From Variovorax beijingensis (lineage in GTDB: Bacteria > Pseudomonadota > Gammaproteobacteria > Burkholderiales > Burkholderiaceae_C), in assembly GCF_003951285.1 (NCBI RefSeq), contig NZ_RXFQ01000003.1, positions 124,001-188,000 of the forward strand: DNA of 64,000 nt, in the 5' to 3' direction. The position numbers were made by a program, and so were the translations under genes. Below the pieces are notes generated by a model. It searched no databases and was not told the DNA's origin. It was given only the letters and a program-made list of their open reading frames with translations. Below, one piece after another: positions 54,301-63,749 of this stretch. Numbering within the stretch: position 1 is the stretch's first letter; every line of letters starts with the position of its first letter.

Positions 54301-56339
54301 GGCACCGCCATGTCGAAGGAGAGCGTCGTCACCGCGGCGATCCGGTCGCTTGCGGTCATGCCCGATTTGCGCTGCATCCATTGCAGCAGGTTGGCCACCG
54401 ACCGGTGCCGCGCGCACACGCCCTTGGGCAGGCCGGTCGAGCCCGAGGTGTAGATCACATAGGCGCCGTCGTCGGGGCCGGCGTCGTCCGCGCCGGGTGG
54501 CAAGGGTTCGCCGCTGTCCTGCTGCCAGGCGGTGTCGCGGTCGATCTCGAACACCTGTGCGCCCGCTTCGCCGCGCCAGTTGCGCGGGGCGGCCGCAATG
54601 TCCGACGAGGTCAGCAGCAGGCAGAGCCCGGCGTCCCTGGCGTAGTGTTCGAGCCGCGCCTGCGGAAACGCCGGGTCGAGCGGCACGTAGGCGGCGCCGG
54701 CCTTGAGCACGGCCAGGAGCCCGGTGATCATCTCGATGCTGCGCTCCAGGCACAGCCCCACGCGCTCGCCGCGGCGAACGCCGCGCGCGCGCAGTGCCCG
54801 CGCCAGCCGGTTGGAATGCGCATCGAGCTCGGCATAGCTGCAGACCCGCGCACCGTCGCGCACCGCGGGGCGCTCGGGCTGCATCGGCACGCGCGCCCGG
54901 AAGCGGGCCAGCGCATGCGGCGCGCCATCCAGCTCGGTGGCCGGCGGCTGCAGTGCGACCAGGGCCTGCGCGGCCTCGGCTGACAGCACCTCGAGCCGGC
55001 CGATCGGCTCGCCGGGGTTGCGCGCGGCCGAGCGCAGCACGCACTCGTAGATGTCCAGCCAGCGCTGCACGCTGGCCTCGTCGAACAGGTCGGTGTTGTA
55101 CTGCGCCTCGATCTGCAGGCCGCCGTCGAGCGGGCGGAGGTTCAGGAAGAGTTCGAAGTTCTCGTACTGGCGCGCGATCGTGTCCTGCGCGACCTCGAGG
55201 CCCGGGAAGGCCTGCGCGCTGCTCGCAACGTCGGGGTCGACGTTGAACGCCACGCTCACCAGCGGCAGCCGGCTCGGGTCGCGCTGCAGCGACAGCTTGC
55301 CCAGCAGCGCGCCGTAGGTCAGTGCCTGGTGCTCGAAGGCGTCGAGCACGGCGGTGCTGCATTCGCTCATCAGGGCGTCGAAGCGCAGCTGCCCATGCGC
55401 GGCAATGCGCAGCGGCAGCAGGTTCACGCAGTGGCCGACCAGGCCGGGCATGTCGCGCGCGACCTGGCCCGATGCCGGAATGCCCACCACGATGTCGTCC
55501 TGCCCCGTGATGCGGTGCAGCGTGGCGACGAAGCCGCTGAACAGGCCTGCGAACAGGCTGGCGCCGGTCTTCGCGCTGACGGAGCGCAGGGCGCTCACGA
55601 GCCGGCGGTCGAGCAGGCGTTCGGTGCGCAGCGAATGGAAGGTGCGCGTGGCCGGGCGTGGATGGTCCACCGGCAGCTCGAGCACGGGCAGGGTGCCGCC
55701 GGCGAAGCGTTCCAGCCAGTAGTCCACATGCGGCTGCATGTCGGGATGCGCGGCTTCGGCGGCTTCCTGCGCGGCAAAGTCCGCATAAGTGGGCGCGGCC
55801 TTCAGCGGCTGCCCGCTGGCGGTCTGCTCGGCATAGAAATGGCCGAGCTGCTCGGTGATGACCATCCAGGACCAGCCGTCGCACACCACGTGGTGGGCCG
55901 ACATGACGAGTTCATGCTCGGCCTCGCCCAGCCTGCAGAGCACCGCCCGGAACAGCGGGCCATGCTCCAGCGCGAAGGGCGTGCACACCGCGTCGTCGTG
56001 CACGGCCTTCAGCGCCTGCTCGCGGGCTTCGGGCAGGAGGCCGCTGAGGTCCTGCTGCTCCAGCAGGCCTTCGCCGGGCCGGCCGACCAGCATGCAGCTG
56101 CCGTCCGGCGCGATGGTGGCGCGCAGTGCCTGGTGGCGCTCGACCAGCCGGGCCACGGCACGTGCCATGGCGCCGGTGTCCAGCGGACCGCGCAGGCGCA
56201 GCAGCACCGATTCGTTGTAGGCCAGCGAGGCGTCGGTGCTCATCGTCGCGCCGAGCCAGATCTCGCGCTGCGATTCGGTTGTCGGAATGACGCATTCGAT
56301 GAGACCGCCGGTGGCGGCGGGGCGGAGAACGGCGTTCAT
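51333..56339 (-). CDS. Non-ribosomal peptide synthetase, C-A-T-C-T
   Basis: 1668 residues. Condensation 1 about 14-450 (HHVVCDG, His149-Asp154), adenylation 480-970 (YTSGSTGLPKG; Lys965), carrier 1 Ser1022 (MGGHSL), condensation 2 about 1080-1510 (HHLIWDG, His1215-Asp1220), carrier 2 Ser1592 (LGGDSL). Both condensation active sites are intact. My hand-read specificity residues for the adenylation domain are D676 M677 P680 Q719 I743 G745 G766 V774 Y775 K965; I know no match. There is no second adenylation domain and no thioesterase, so the last carrier is loaded in trans or by the same A domain, and release needs another protein. Coupled by ATGA to the hybrid synthetase. Confidence 0.95.
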   Translation of the reverse strand: MNAVLRPAATGGLIECVIPTTESQREIWLGATMSTDASLAYNESVLLRLRGPLDTGAMARAVARLVERHQALRATIAPDGSCMLVGRPGEGLLEQQDLSGLLPEAREQALKAVHDDAVCTPFALEHGPLFRAVLCRLGEAEHELVMSAHHVVCDGWSWMVITEQLGHFYAEQTASGQPLKAAPTYADFAAQEAAEAAHPDMQPHVDYWLERFAGGTLPVLELPVDHPRPATRTFHSLRTERLLDRRLVSALRSVSAKTGASLFAGLFSGFVATLHRITGQDDIVVGIPASGQVARDMPGLVGHCVNLLPLRIAAHGQLRFDALMSECSTAVLDAFEHQALTYGALLGKLSLQRDPSRLPLVSVAFNVDPDVASSAQAFPGLEVAQDTIARQYENFELFLNLRPLDGGLQIEAQYNTDLFDEASVQRWLDIYECVLRSAARNPGEPIGRLEVLSAEAAQALVALQPPATELDGAPHALARFRARVPMQPERPAVRDGARVCSYAELDAHSNRLARALRARGVRRGERVGLCLERSIEMITGLLAVLKAGAAYVPLDPAFPQARLEHYARDAGLCLLLTSSDIAAAPRNWRGEAGAQVFEIDRDTAWQQDSGEPLPPGADDAGPDDGAYVIYTSGSTGLPKGVCARHRSVANLLQWMQRKSGMTASDRIAAVTTLSFDMAVPDLLLPLSTGTEIVMVQRELAMDGIRLCRLLQEERITFLQATPGMWQMLLDAQWPGAPGFRGWIGGEPLRPSLALALCERLDELWNGYGPTETTVYSTAWLVRPDVVASRGVSIGHPVDNTEIWILDGDLQPCPIGVPGEICIAGEGLALGYIDRPELTAERFVAARIFGSAKTVYRTGDRGRWRNDGLIEHLGRLDFQLKVRGYRIEPGEIEARCCEVAGVSRCVVVAREDSPGDVRLVAYLALTPGVDFELNALMAHLREHLPAFMLPQHVVALNALPTLPNGKVDRISLPAPQAVSRDEARRGAGPRTECERKVLATMEKVLSLPGLDMRDDFFTMGGHSLLASRLTTLLSREFQITLPLRSLFEAPTAEKLAAVVEGLQNAGAGAQAPLPCRIDRKTAPLTPAQERIRFMEDLHPGRSVYNAPAAQRLTGVFDAERFEAAFREIIRRQPAMRTRMGTDPHTGQPAQLIAESVDFSLPFIDLRDLPADQREAELAERMQELADRPIDIHRAPMLHAAVFQLDLHEHVFVFVPHHLIWDGWSFDLLQRELSAIYDAAERGRPHALAPIATTQGDYAEWLANWMKEPSFQDQLDFWLKRFASAPMPRLPNTDMPRRAGKSGQGGAHWIRVDLATTQQLRKVARDMDVTLSMLTFGVYAFAMGSIIGSETIVIANPVRGRQQPETEDVMGFFNNVLPVSLQVGLEQPLSEFMRYVKRELLSLMNYQQVPFERLMAEPALGARVRAVGPYQSMFSFQDARDRARRLGSLQTRQLHLMQRGATDDIGVWLMDKPHGLEGALIYNADIYLRETGAHLRDRYLELLQKVADRPEASLAELASEEGSASAVYLRRLAAVDPLRVAAPVDAPAGAGKAQEDTILNPEHAQLAQIWASVIGIDVNDIRSSDNFFDLGGDSLLVLRAIQQAEKTLGYHVHSRRYLFENLGQIASSAHQAAEDAELSDLGKLPLGNLKGAARSDGLLSRTFGNWLRKE

Positions 56340-59300
56340 GCTGCGGCCTTTCCATTGATGAGAGGGGTGGGGCTGGAGGCGTCGGGCACGTACCAGAAGG
56401 GCTGGCCGTCGACGTCGCGGGCGAGGACGGAGCCGTCTTCCTCGCAGCGCTTGCGGTAGTCGAAACCCGTGACCACCGTCGCGCGGCGCGGCAGGAAGCC
56501 CGATTCCTGCATCTCGGCCACCGACTCCTTGAAGACGCGCTGGATGGTGGCGATGTCCTCGGCGCTGTGCGCACTGGTGAGGAAGCAGGGGAAGTTGTCC
56601 AGGATGTGCACGCCGCGGCTGCGCATCATGGCGAACAGCAGGTCCTGCAGCGGATGCTCCTCGAGCCAGCTCACGCGCCAGAGCGAGGCGAACTGGCGGA
56701 TCGCGATCGGCGCACCCACCTCCACGCACCAGGCGGTCAGTTCGTCGGCCATGGCGGCGGTGCTGCCCGTGAGGCCGGCCTGCAGCGACGGACCGGCTTC
56801 CTTCAGGTGCGTGAGCGAGGCCTTGGCGGCGGCCAGCGCGAGCGGGTGCCGCACGAAGGTGCCGGCGAAGTAGGTCACGCCGACGCCCGGGATCGAGTCG
56901 TCGCCGTACTGCCAGGCGCCGCCGTCGAGCGCGTCCATGAAGGCGCGCTTGCCGGCGATCACGCCCACCGGAAAGCCGCCGCCGATCACCTTGCCGTAGG
57001 TGGCGAGGTCGGCGCGCACGCCGAACAGTTCCTGCGCGCCGCCAAGGCCGACGCGAAAGCCCGTGATGACCTCGTCGAAGATGAAGCAGGTGCCGCTCTT
57101 CTCGGTGATGGCGCGCACTTCCTGCAGGAACTCGCGCGGCTGGAAGTCGGGCCGGCGGCTTTGCACCGGCTCGGCCAGCACGGCGGCCAGGTCGTCGGCG
57201 TTGTCGCGGATGAAGGCCAGCGCCTCCGCGGTGCCGTAGTCCAGCACGCGGATGTCGCCGAACATGCCGCTCATCACGCCCGGCGCGGCCGACAGGCCCT
57301 TGCCGCCCTTGCCGGCGCGCACCAGCACCTCGTCGAAGGTGCCGTGGTAGGAGCCGGTGAACACCACCACGGTGCTGCGCCCGGTGACCGTGCGCGCGAT
57401 GCGCAGCGCGGCCATCACGGCTTCGGAGCCGGTGTTGCACAGCGCCGCGCGGTCGCAGCCCGTGAGCTCGCAGATGAGGGCGGTGACGTCGGCCGCCAGC
57501 GGATGCTGCGGCCCGATCTCGTAGCCCGCGTCGAGCTGCTTGCGCACCGCTTCCTGCACGAAGTCGGGCTGCCAGCCGAACATGTTCATACCGAAGCCGT
57601 TGAGCGCATCGACGTACTCGTTGCCGTCCAGGTCCCAGAGCTTCGAGCCCTTGGAGCGCTCGATGACGATCTGGTAGGTGATCTCCTTGGTCAGCGGCCG
57701 GAAGCCGTTGACCACGCGCGGGTCGGCCATGTGCGGGCGGTTGGCCTGGGTGAACTGCTTGCTCTTTTGCGTGCGCTCCACGTAGCGCCGCGTGAAGGCG
57801 GCCAGCCGGGCCTTCTGCCGGCCGCTCGGTTCGGCGGTGCGCTGGGTATGGATGCGCGCGATGGCGCCGAAGGCCTTGGTGACGTCGTAGCGCTGCGGCT
57901 CCCTGGCGGGGGCGGGTTCGTCGGCGGGGGGCTGCGCCGCCACGGCCACGATGCCTGCGGCGGTGGGCATGGCTGGCATGGCAGGCGCAGAGGGCAGCGC
58001 GTCCATGCCCGCGCCCGACAGCAGCGCGAGCTGGCGCCGCATCAGTTCCATCTGCTGCGCGACCAGCTGCACGATCGGTCCGCTGCCGATCTCGGTGCCC
58101 GCGGCCGGTGCGTTCACTGCCGGCAGGAACGCTGCCGGCGGCTGCACGGCCGCCGCCTGCACCGGCGCCGCCACGGGCAGCGGGACCGCAGCCGTGGATG
58201 CGGGTGCAGATGCGGCCGCAACCACGGGCTCGGGCGGCAGGCTCTCGCGCAGGAACGCGGAAAGGGTGTCGAAGCTGCGGTAGTTCTCCATGAGCTGTCG
58301 AAAGCTCAGGTTCACCTTGAAGCGCTTCTTGATCTGCGTGGCGACCTGCGTCAGCGTGAGCGAATCCAGGCCCAGCTCGCCGAAGGCGGCGTGTCCCTCG
58401 GCCTGCATCATGTCCATGCCGGAGATGTCCTCGAACAGGGATCGCAGCCGCGCGTCCATGGATTCGGTGGGCGCAGGAAAGGCAGGGGACGCGGGAGATG
58501 GAAGTGGCGGGGGCACTGCAGCTGTCACGGTCGACTCCAGGAAGGTGGGTGGAACGAAGAGCGCGGGCGTGGGTGGGGCAACGGGCAGCAGGGCCGGCGG
58601 CGAAACCGGCAAGGGGATGGCCGGGCTCGCCGCGGCCGCTGCGATGTCGACCCAGAAACGCTTGCGTTCGAAGGGGTAGGTGGGCAGGCGCACGCGCTGT
58701 GCGCCGGTGCGAACGGAAAGGCGCGACAGCTCCACGTCCGCGCCGCATGTCCAGAGGCGGGCCAGTGCCAGGCGCAGCGTGCGGGCCTCGTCGGCCGGCT
58801 CGCCGTGCAGCAGCGGCATCACTTCGGCCGCGCCGTGCTGGCGCACCAGCGTGGCCAGCGTGTTGCGGGGGCCCACCTCGATGAAGAGCGGGCGCACCGC
58901 CTGCGCCATGGCGCTGCGCACGGCGGGCGAGAACTGGACGGTGCTGCGCAGGTGGCGTGCCCAGTAGGCGGGGCTGGTGGCCTCGGCATCCTCGATCAGG
59001 CGGCCCGTGAGCGTCGAGAAGATCGGCACCGTCGGCGGGTGCAGCGCCACTTCGCCGACCAGCGCCTCGAAGGGCGCGACGGCGGCATCCATCATGGAGG
59101 AATGGAAGGCGTGCGAGGTCTGCAGCTGGCGGCTCGCAATGTCTTCTTCCTGCAGCGAGGCGCGCAGCGATTCGATCGCGTCGAACGGGCCGGCCACCAC
59201 GCAGGCGGTGGGTCCGTTGTCCGCGGCCAGCGAGAGCAGCGGGCCGAGCCGGGCCGAGAGTTCGGCCGCGCCCAGGCGTACCGACAGCATCGCGCCCGCG

Positions 59301-62300
59301 GGCTGCGCCTGCATGAGCGCGCCGCGGCGGGCCACCAGCCGGGCCGCGTCTTCCAGCCGCATCACGCCGGCGATCACCGCGGCAACGAACTCGCCCACGC
59401 TGTGGCCGATGAGCGCATGCGGCCGCACGCCCAGCGAGAGCAGCCGGCGCGCCAGCGCGTACTCGATGGCGAAGATGGCGGGCTGCGTGACGGCGGTGGG
59501 CAGCAGCGCCTGCGGGTCGTCGCCGAACATGCGCTCGCGCAGGTCGAAGTCAACCGCGCTGCCGAAGGCCTTCAGGCAGGTGTCGAAGGCGGCCGCGAAC
59601 ACCGGATCGTTGGCGTGCAGGATCTTGCCCATGCCGGTGTACTGCGCACCCTGGCCCGGGAACATCAGCACCGGCTGCGGCGCGCGCGCATCGACGCGGC
59701 CGCTGGCGCGCCACGGGCTGTCGCCCGCGCGCAGTGCGGCCACGGCCTGCGCCGCATCGCCGGCCACCACCGCGCGGCGGAAGGCATGCGCCTTGCGGCC
59801 CACGCTCAGCGTATACGCGACGTCGGCCAGCGGCACGCCGGGCGTGGCGTCGAGGTGCGCGGCCAGCTGCTCCGTGGCCGCGGCCAGCGCGGCTTCCGAG
59901 CGGGCCGAGATCGGCAGCACCTGCGGCCCCGCGGCGCTGGCCGTGGCGGGGCGCGCGGGTGCTTCCTCGAGGATGACGTGCGCGTTGGTGCCGCCCACGC
60001 CGAAGGCGCTCACGCCGGCGCGCCGCGGCTGGCCGGTGCGCGGCCAGGCCTGCAGGCTGCCGCTCACGTAGAAGGGCGTGCGCGCGAAGTCGATCGCCGG
60101 GTTCGGCGCGCTGAAGTGCGCGGTCGGCGGAATCGCCTCGTGGTGCAGCGAGAGCGCCGCCTTGATGAGGCCGGCGGCTCCCGCGGCGGTCACCATGTGG
60201 CCCACGTTGCTCTTGAGCGAGCCGAGCGTGCAGTAGCCGAGCGCGCCGGTGTGCTCGGCATAGGCGCAGGTCAGCGCCTCGACCTCGACCGGGTCGCCCA
60301 TCGGCGTGGCGGTGCCGTGGGCCTCGACGTAGGAGATGCTGCGCGCGTCCACGTTGGCCGCCGCCAGCGCCGCGCGGATCACCGCGGCCTGGCCGTCCAC
60401 GCTGGGCGCGGTGAAGCTGGCCTTGGTGCCGCCGTCGTTGTTGACGCAGGCGCTGCGCAGCACCGCGTAGATGGTGTCGCCGTCGGCCTGCGCATCGGCC
60501 AGGCGCTTGAGCAGCACCACTGCGGCGCCGTCGCTGAAGACCGTGCCCTGCGCCTGTGCGTCGAAGCTGCGCGTGTGCCCGTCGGGCGAGAGCATCGAGC
60601 CTTCCTGGTACAGGTAGCCGCTGCGCGGCGGGCAGGTGACGGAGGCGCCACCGGCCAGCGCCATGTAGCACTGGCCGGTGCGCAGCGCATGGAAGGCATG
60701 GGCCACGGCCACCAGCGAGGTCGAGCAGGCGGTATGGATGCTCACCGCCGGCCCCGTCAGGTTGAGCCGGTTGGCCACGCGCGTGGTGATGTAGTCCTTC
60801 TCGTTGGCCAGCATCACCTGGAACTCGCCCACCGCTTCGACGAGGTCGGGCCGGGTGGCGACATGGCGCTGGAAGTAGCTGGCGTTGTACATGCCGGCAT
60901 ACACGCCGACCGGGCCGGGCGCGGCATCAGGCACGTAGCCCGCGCGCTCCAGGCATTCCCAGCAGATCTCCAGGAACACGCGCTGCTGCGGGTCCATCAG
61001 CGCGGCGTCCTTCGGGCCGATGCCGAAGAAGGCGGCGTCGAAGTTCTCGATGCCCTCGATCACGCCGCGAGCCCGCACGTAGGCCGGGTCCTTGCGCAGC
61101 GCTTCGCTCACGCCGGCATCGAGCGTGTCGTCGTCGAAGAAGCTGATGGTGTCGCGGCCGGCAACGAGGTTCTCCCAGAACTGCTCGACATCGGCCGCGC
61201 CCGGAAAGCGGCCCGCGGTGGCGATCAGCGCAATGGCTTCCGACATGTGGGCGTCGGGCTCGGCGAGCGGCTGCTGCTCCCGCGCCGTGCGCGGCGCGGC
61301 GGCGGGCGCGGGCGCCGCGTCGGCAGCGGTCTCCAGCTCGGCCGCGATGGCGCTCGGCGTCGGATGGCGGAAGAACAGATTGGTCGACAGCGGCTGCGCG
61401 CTGTCCTGCTGCAGTTCGGCCAGCACCTGCAGCACGCGCAGCGAGTCGCCGCCCAGGTCGAAGAAGTTGTCGTTGCGCCCCACCTTCTCGATGTGCAGCG
61501 CGCGGGCGAAGGCTTCGCACACGCGCTGCTCGGCGGCGCCGCGCGCTTCCTCGAAGGGCTGCGCGAGATCGGGCCGCTCGGCCGCCGGTTCGGGCAGCGC
61601 GCGGCGGTCGAGCTTGCCGTTGGGCGTGACCGGCAGCTGCGCGAGCCAGACCTGCGCGGAGGGCAGCAGCGCCGCGGGCAGGCGCGCGGCCAGGTGCGCG
61701 CGCAGCGCATCCCACGAGAGCCTGTGCGAGCGCGCGACGAGGTAGGCCACCAGGCGCAGCTGCCCATCGGCGTCGGGCCGCGCATCGACGGCGCAGGCCT
61801 GGATCGCGGGGTGCGAGAGGATGGCCGTCTCGACCTCGCCGGTCTCGATGCGGTGGCCGTGGATCTTGACCTGGCCGTCGCGCCGTCCGATGAACTCGAG
61901 CGTGCCGTCGGGCAGCCAGCGCGCCAGGTCGCCGGTGCGGTAGAGGCGCTCGCCGGGCGCGCCGAACGGATCGGGCACGAAGCGTTCTTCGGTCAACCGG
62001 GGCTGCCGCAGGTAGCCGCGCGCGAGCCCATGCCCGCCGATGCACAGCTCGCCCACCAGGCCGCTCGGCAGCAGGTCCATCGAGGGGCTCAGCACGCGCA
62101 GCACGGTGTCCTTGATGGGCCGCCCGATCGGTACCGAGCGCAGCTCGGCGGACAGCGCGGCTGGAATGCGGTGGGTGGCCGCGAAGGTGGTGCATTCGGT
62201 CGGCCCGTAGCCGTTGCTGAGCGCAAGCGCCGGAAGCGCGGCCAGTGCGCGCCGCACGTGCGGCACCGAGAGCGCTTCGCCGCCGGTGATGAGATGCCGC

Positions 62301-63682
62301 AGGCCCGAAAGGTGCGCCGGGTCGTCGTCGATCACCGCGTTGAACAGCGCCGCCGTGAGCCAGGCGGTGTGCACCTGGTGGCGCGCGATGGTGCGGGCCA
62401 GGCCGGTGCCCGTAGGCACGCGCTCGCCATGCACCACGCAGCAGCCGCCGTTGAGCAGCGGTCCCCAGATCTCGAAGGTGGCGGCATCGAAGGCCAGCGG
62501 CGCGGCATGCAGTACGCCGCGGCCCGGCGCCAGATCCGCATAGTCGACGCCGACGGCCAGGCGCAGGATCGCGCGGTGGCAGATCTCGATGCCCTTGGGC
62601 GTGCCCGTGGAGCCCGAGGTGTACATCACGTACGCCACCGATTCGCCGTCGATGGCGGGAGCGCTCCAGGGCGCGGGTTCGGTGTCCTCGGCTTCGTCGA
62701 GCAGCAGCAGCGCACGGGAAGCGGGCACCAGGTGGCGCAGCGCCGAGGTGCTGACCACCCGTTGCGCGTCCGCCTGCTCGAGCATGAAGGCGATGCGCTC
62801 GGGCGGGAAATCCGTCGGCACCGGCACATAGGCCGCGCCCGCCTTGAGGATGCCCAGTTGCGCCACCACGGCCTCGATCGACCTGTCGAGCACCATCCCC
62901 ACGTTGTCGCCCGCACGCACGCCCAGGTGCTGCAGGCGGTGCGCAAGCTGGCCGGACTGGCGCTCGAGTTCGCCGTAGCTCATCTGCGCATCGCCCTGCG
63001 CGAGCGCGATGGCGTCGGGCGTGGCCGCGGCTTGGCGGGCGAACATCCCCACCACGGTGAGGCTCCGGTCAAGGGAAGCGGGCGCCGTGTTCCATTCGGC
63101 GAGCTGGTGCTCGCGGTCGGCGAGGGGCAGGGTGCGGATCTCGCCGAGGGGGCAATCGGGCCGGTCGAGCAGATCGGCGGCGGTGTCGGCAATGGCCGTG
63201 AGCAGCTGCTGCACCGATGCCGCGTCCAGCAGGCTTGCTGCCGCACTGGCGTGAAGGCGCGGCGCGTCCGATGCGGTGGTGCTCAGCCAGAGAAGGAGAG
63301 GGGCCAGGGCGCTGTCGGCCCCGGGGTCGCCGCGCAGCCAGAGAACTTTCGGCGATGGCTCCGGAGAGTCTGCGGCTGCTGCCTGGCGCCGTTCCTGGTC
63401 GAGCGAGGCCAGCCAGGTGTGGGCCGATTGGGCCGGATCCGGCTGCTGTTCGCCGAGCCAGCGCGCCTGGAGCAGCAGCCACGCGGCCGCGAAGGGGGTG
63501 TCGGGCAGCTGGCCGGTGGCGCCGAGCCATTGCGTCCAGCGCTGCGTGCCCTGCTCCCCGAGTGCCACCGAGCCCTGGGCCCGTTCGTCCGGGCGATCCG
63601 AATCGGGGCGCGAAACGAACAGATCACCCAACGAAAGTCGGGGGGGCGCGGATTGCGCCGGATCGGCTAATTGAATTTTCAT
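56336..63682 (-). CDS. Hybrid NRPS-PKS-aminotransferase, A-T-KS-AT-T-AMT
   Basis: 2448 residues from the ATG at 63682 (an upstream TTG at 63736 is possible; neither has a clear ribosome site). Residues 1-190 are a short remnant-like linker. Adenylation 200-700 (YTSGSTGTPKG 352-362; Lys690), carrier Ser747 (GGDSL), ketosynthase 813-1240 (Cys986 in TACSTS, His1122, His1162), acyltransferase 1335-1680 (GHSVG 1426-1430; HAFH 1524-1527, malonyl type), carrier Ser1774, PLP aminotransferase 1980-2400 (Lys2231 in YGKVIGGG). The A-domain residues D399 A400 F403 W441 I465 G467 G491 T499 F500 K690 match the classic valine code. It should load valine, extend with malonate and aminate the beta-keto group. 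First gene of the array. Confidence 0.95.
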   Translation of the reverse strand: MKIQLADPAQSAPPRLSLGDLFVSRPDSDRPDERAQGSVALGEQGTQRWTQWLGATGQLPDTPFAAAWLLLQARWLGEQQPDPAQSAHTWLASLDQERRQAAAADSPEPSPKVLWLRGDPGADSALAPLLLWLSTTASDAPRLHASAAASLLDAASVQQLLTAIADTAADLLDRPDCPLGEIRTLPLADREHQLAEWNTAPASLDRSLTVVGMFARQAAATPDAIALAQGDAQMSYGELERQSGQLAHRLQHLGVRAGDNVGMVLDRSIEAVVAQLGILKAGAAYVPVPTDFPPERIAFMLEQADAQRVVSTSALRHLVPASRALLLLDEAEDTEPAPWSAPAIDGESVAYVMYTSGSTGTPKGIEICHRAILRLAVGVDYADLAPGRGVLHAAPLAFDAATFEIWGPLLNGGCCVVHGERVPTGTGLARTIARHQVHTAWLTAALFNAVIDDDPAHLSGLRHLITGGEALSVPHVRRALAALPALALSNGYGPTECTTFAATHRIPAALSAELRSVPIGRPIKDTVLRVLSPSMDLLPSGLVGELCIGGHGLARGYLRQPRLTEERFVPDPFGAPGERLYRTGDLARWLPDGTLEFIGRRDGQVKIHGHRIETGEVETAILSHPAIQACAVDARPDADGQLRLVAYLVARSHRLSWDALRAHLAARLPAALLPSAQVWLAQLPVTPNGKLDRRALPEPAAERPDLAQPFEEARGAAEQRVCEAFARALHIEKVGRNDNFFDLGGDSLRVLQVLAELQQDSAQPLSTNLFFRHPTPSAIAAELETAADAAPAPAAAPRTAREQQPLAEPDAHMSEAIALIATAGRFPGAADVEQFWENLVAGRDTISFFDDDTLDAGVSEALRKDPAYVRARGVIEGIENFDAAFFGIGPKDAALMDPQQRVFLEICWECLERAGYVPDAAPGPVGVYAGMYNASYFQRHVATRPDLVEAVGEFQVMLANEKDYITTRVANRLNLTGPAVSIHTACSTSLVAVAHAFHALRTGQCYMALAGGASVTCPPRSGYLYQEGSMLSPDGHTRSFDAQAQGTVFSDGAAVVLLKRLADAQADGDTIYAVLRSACVNNDGGTKASFTAPSVDGQAAVIRAALAAANVDARSISYVEAHGTATPMGDPVEVEALTCAYAEHTGALGYCTLGSLKSNVGHMVTAAGAAGLIKAALSLHHEAIPPTAHFSAPNPAIDFARTPFYVSGSLQAWPRTGQPRRAGVSAFGVGGTNAHVILEEAPARPATASAAGPQVLPISARSEAALAAATEQLAAHLDATPGVPLADVAYTLSVGRKAHAFRRAVVAGDAAQAVAALRAGDSPWRASGRVDARAPQPVLMFPGQGAQYTGMGKILHANDPVFAAAFDTCLKAFGSAVDFDLRERMFGDDPQALLPTAVTQPAIFAIEYALARRLLSLGVRPHALIGHSVGEFVAAVIAGVMRLEDAARLVARRGALMQAQPAGAMLSVRLGAAELSARLGPLLSLAADNGPTACVVAGPFDAIESLRASLQEEDIASRQLQTSHAFHSSMMDAAVAPFEALVGEVALHPPTVPIFSTLTGRLIEDAEATSPAYWARHLRSTVQFSPAVRSAMAQAVRPLFIEVGPRNTLATLVRQHGAAEVMPLLHGEPADEARTLRLALARLWTCGADVELSRLSVRTGAQRVRLPTYPFERKRFWVDIAAAAASPAIPLPVSPPALLPVAPPTPALFVPPTFLESTVTAAVPPPLPSPASPAFPAPTESMDARLRSLFEDISGMDMMQAEGHAAFGELGLDSLTLTQVATQIKKRFKVNLSFRQLMENYRSFDTLSAFLRESLPPEPVVAAASAPASTAAVPLPVAAPVQAAAVQPPAAFLPAVNAPAAGTEIGSGPIVQLVAQQMELMRRQLALLSGAGMDALPSAPAMPAMPTAAGIVAVAAQPPADEPAPAREPQRYDVTKAFGAIARIHTQRTAEPSGRQKARLAAFTRRYVERTQKSKQFTQANRPHMADPRVVNGFRPLTKEITYQIVIERSKGSKLWDLDGNEYVDALNGFGMNMFGWQPDFVQEAVRKQLDAGYEIGPQHPLAADVTALICELTGCDRAALCNTGSEAVMAALRIARTVTGRSTVVVFTGSYHGTFDEVLVRAGKGGKGLSAAPGVMSGMFGDIRVLDYGTAEALAFIRDNADDLAAVLAEPVQSRRPDFQPREFLQEVRAITEKSGTCFIFDEVITGFRVGLGGAQELFGVRADLATYGKVIGGGFPVGVIAGKRAFMDALDGGAWQYGDDSIPGVGVTYFAGTFVRHPLALAAAKASLTHLKEAGPSLQAGLTGSTAAMADELTAWCVEVGAPIAIRQFASLWRVSWLEEHPLQDLLFAMMRSRGVHILDNFPCFLTSAHSAEDIATIQRVFKESVAEMQESGFLPRRATVVTGFDYRKRCEEDGSVLARDVDGQPFWYVPDASSPTPLINGKAAA

Positions 63683-63727
63683 AGAGAAAATAAAAAAAGT
63701 GATGCATGCAATGGGTGTGCGTTCAGA

Positions 63728-63747
63728 AATTGGCAATTAAGCCAATT
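63728..63747. promoter_or_regulatory. Inverted repeat upstream of the synthetase/polysaccharide operon
   Basis: AATTGGC-AATTAA-GCCAATT, perfect 7-bp arms around a 6-bp A/T spacer, 45 bases before the start codon of the hybrid synthetase. It has no T tail, so an operator is more likely than a terminator. The regulator is unknown. Confidence 0.5.
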
Positions 63748-63749
63748 AA

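Noticed and set aside
56567..63670. Open frame of over 2300 codons on the plus strand opposite the hybrid synthetase
   Set aside because: It is the antisense shadow of a GC-rich gene; its translation is low-complexity (His/Arg/Gly/Ala-rich) with no domain, while the minus strand has complete NRPS-PKS motifs.
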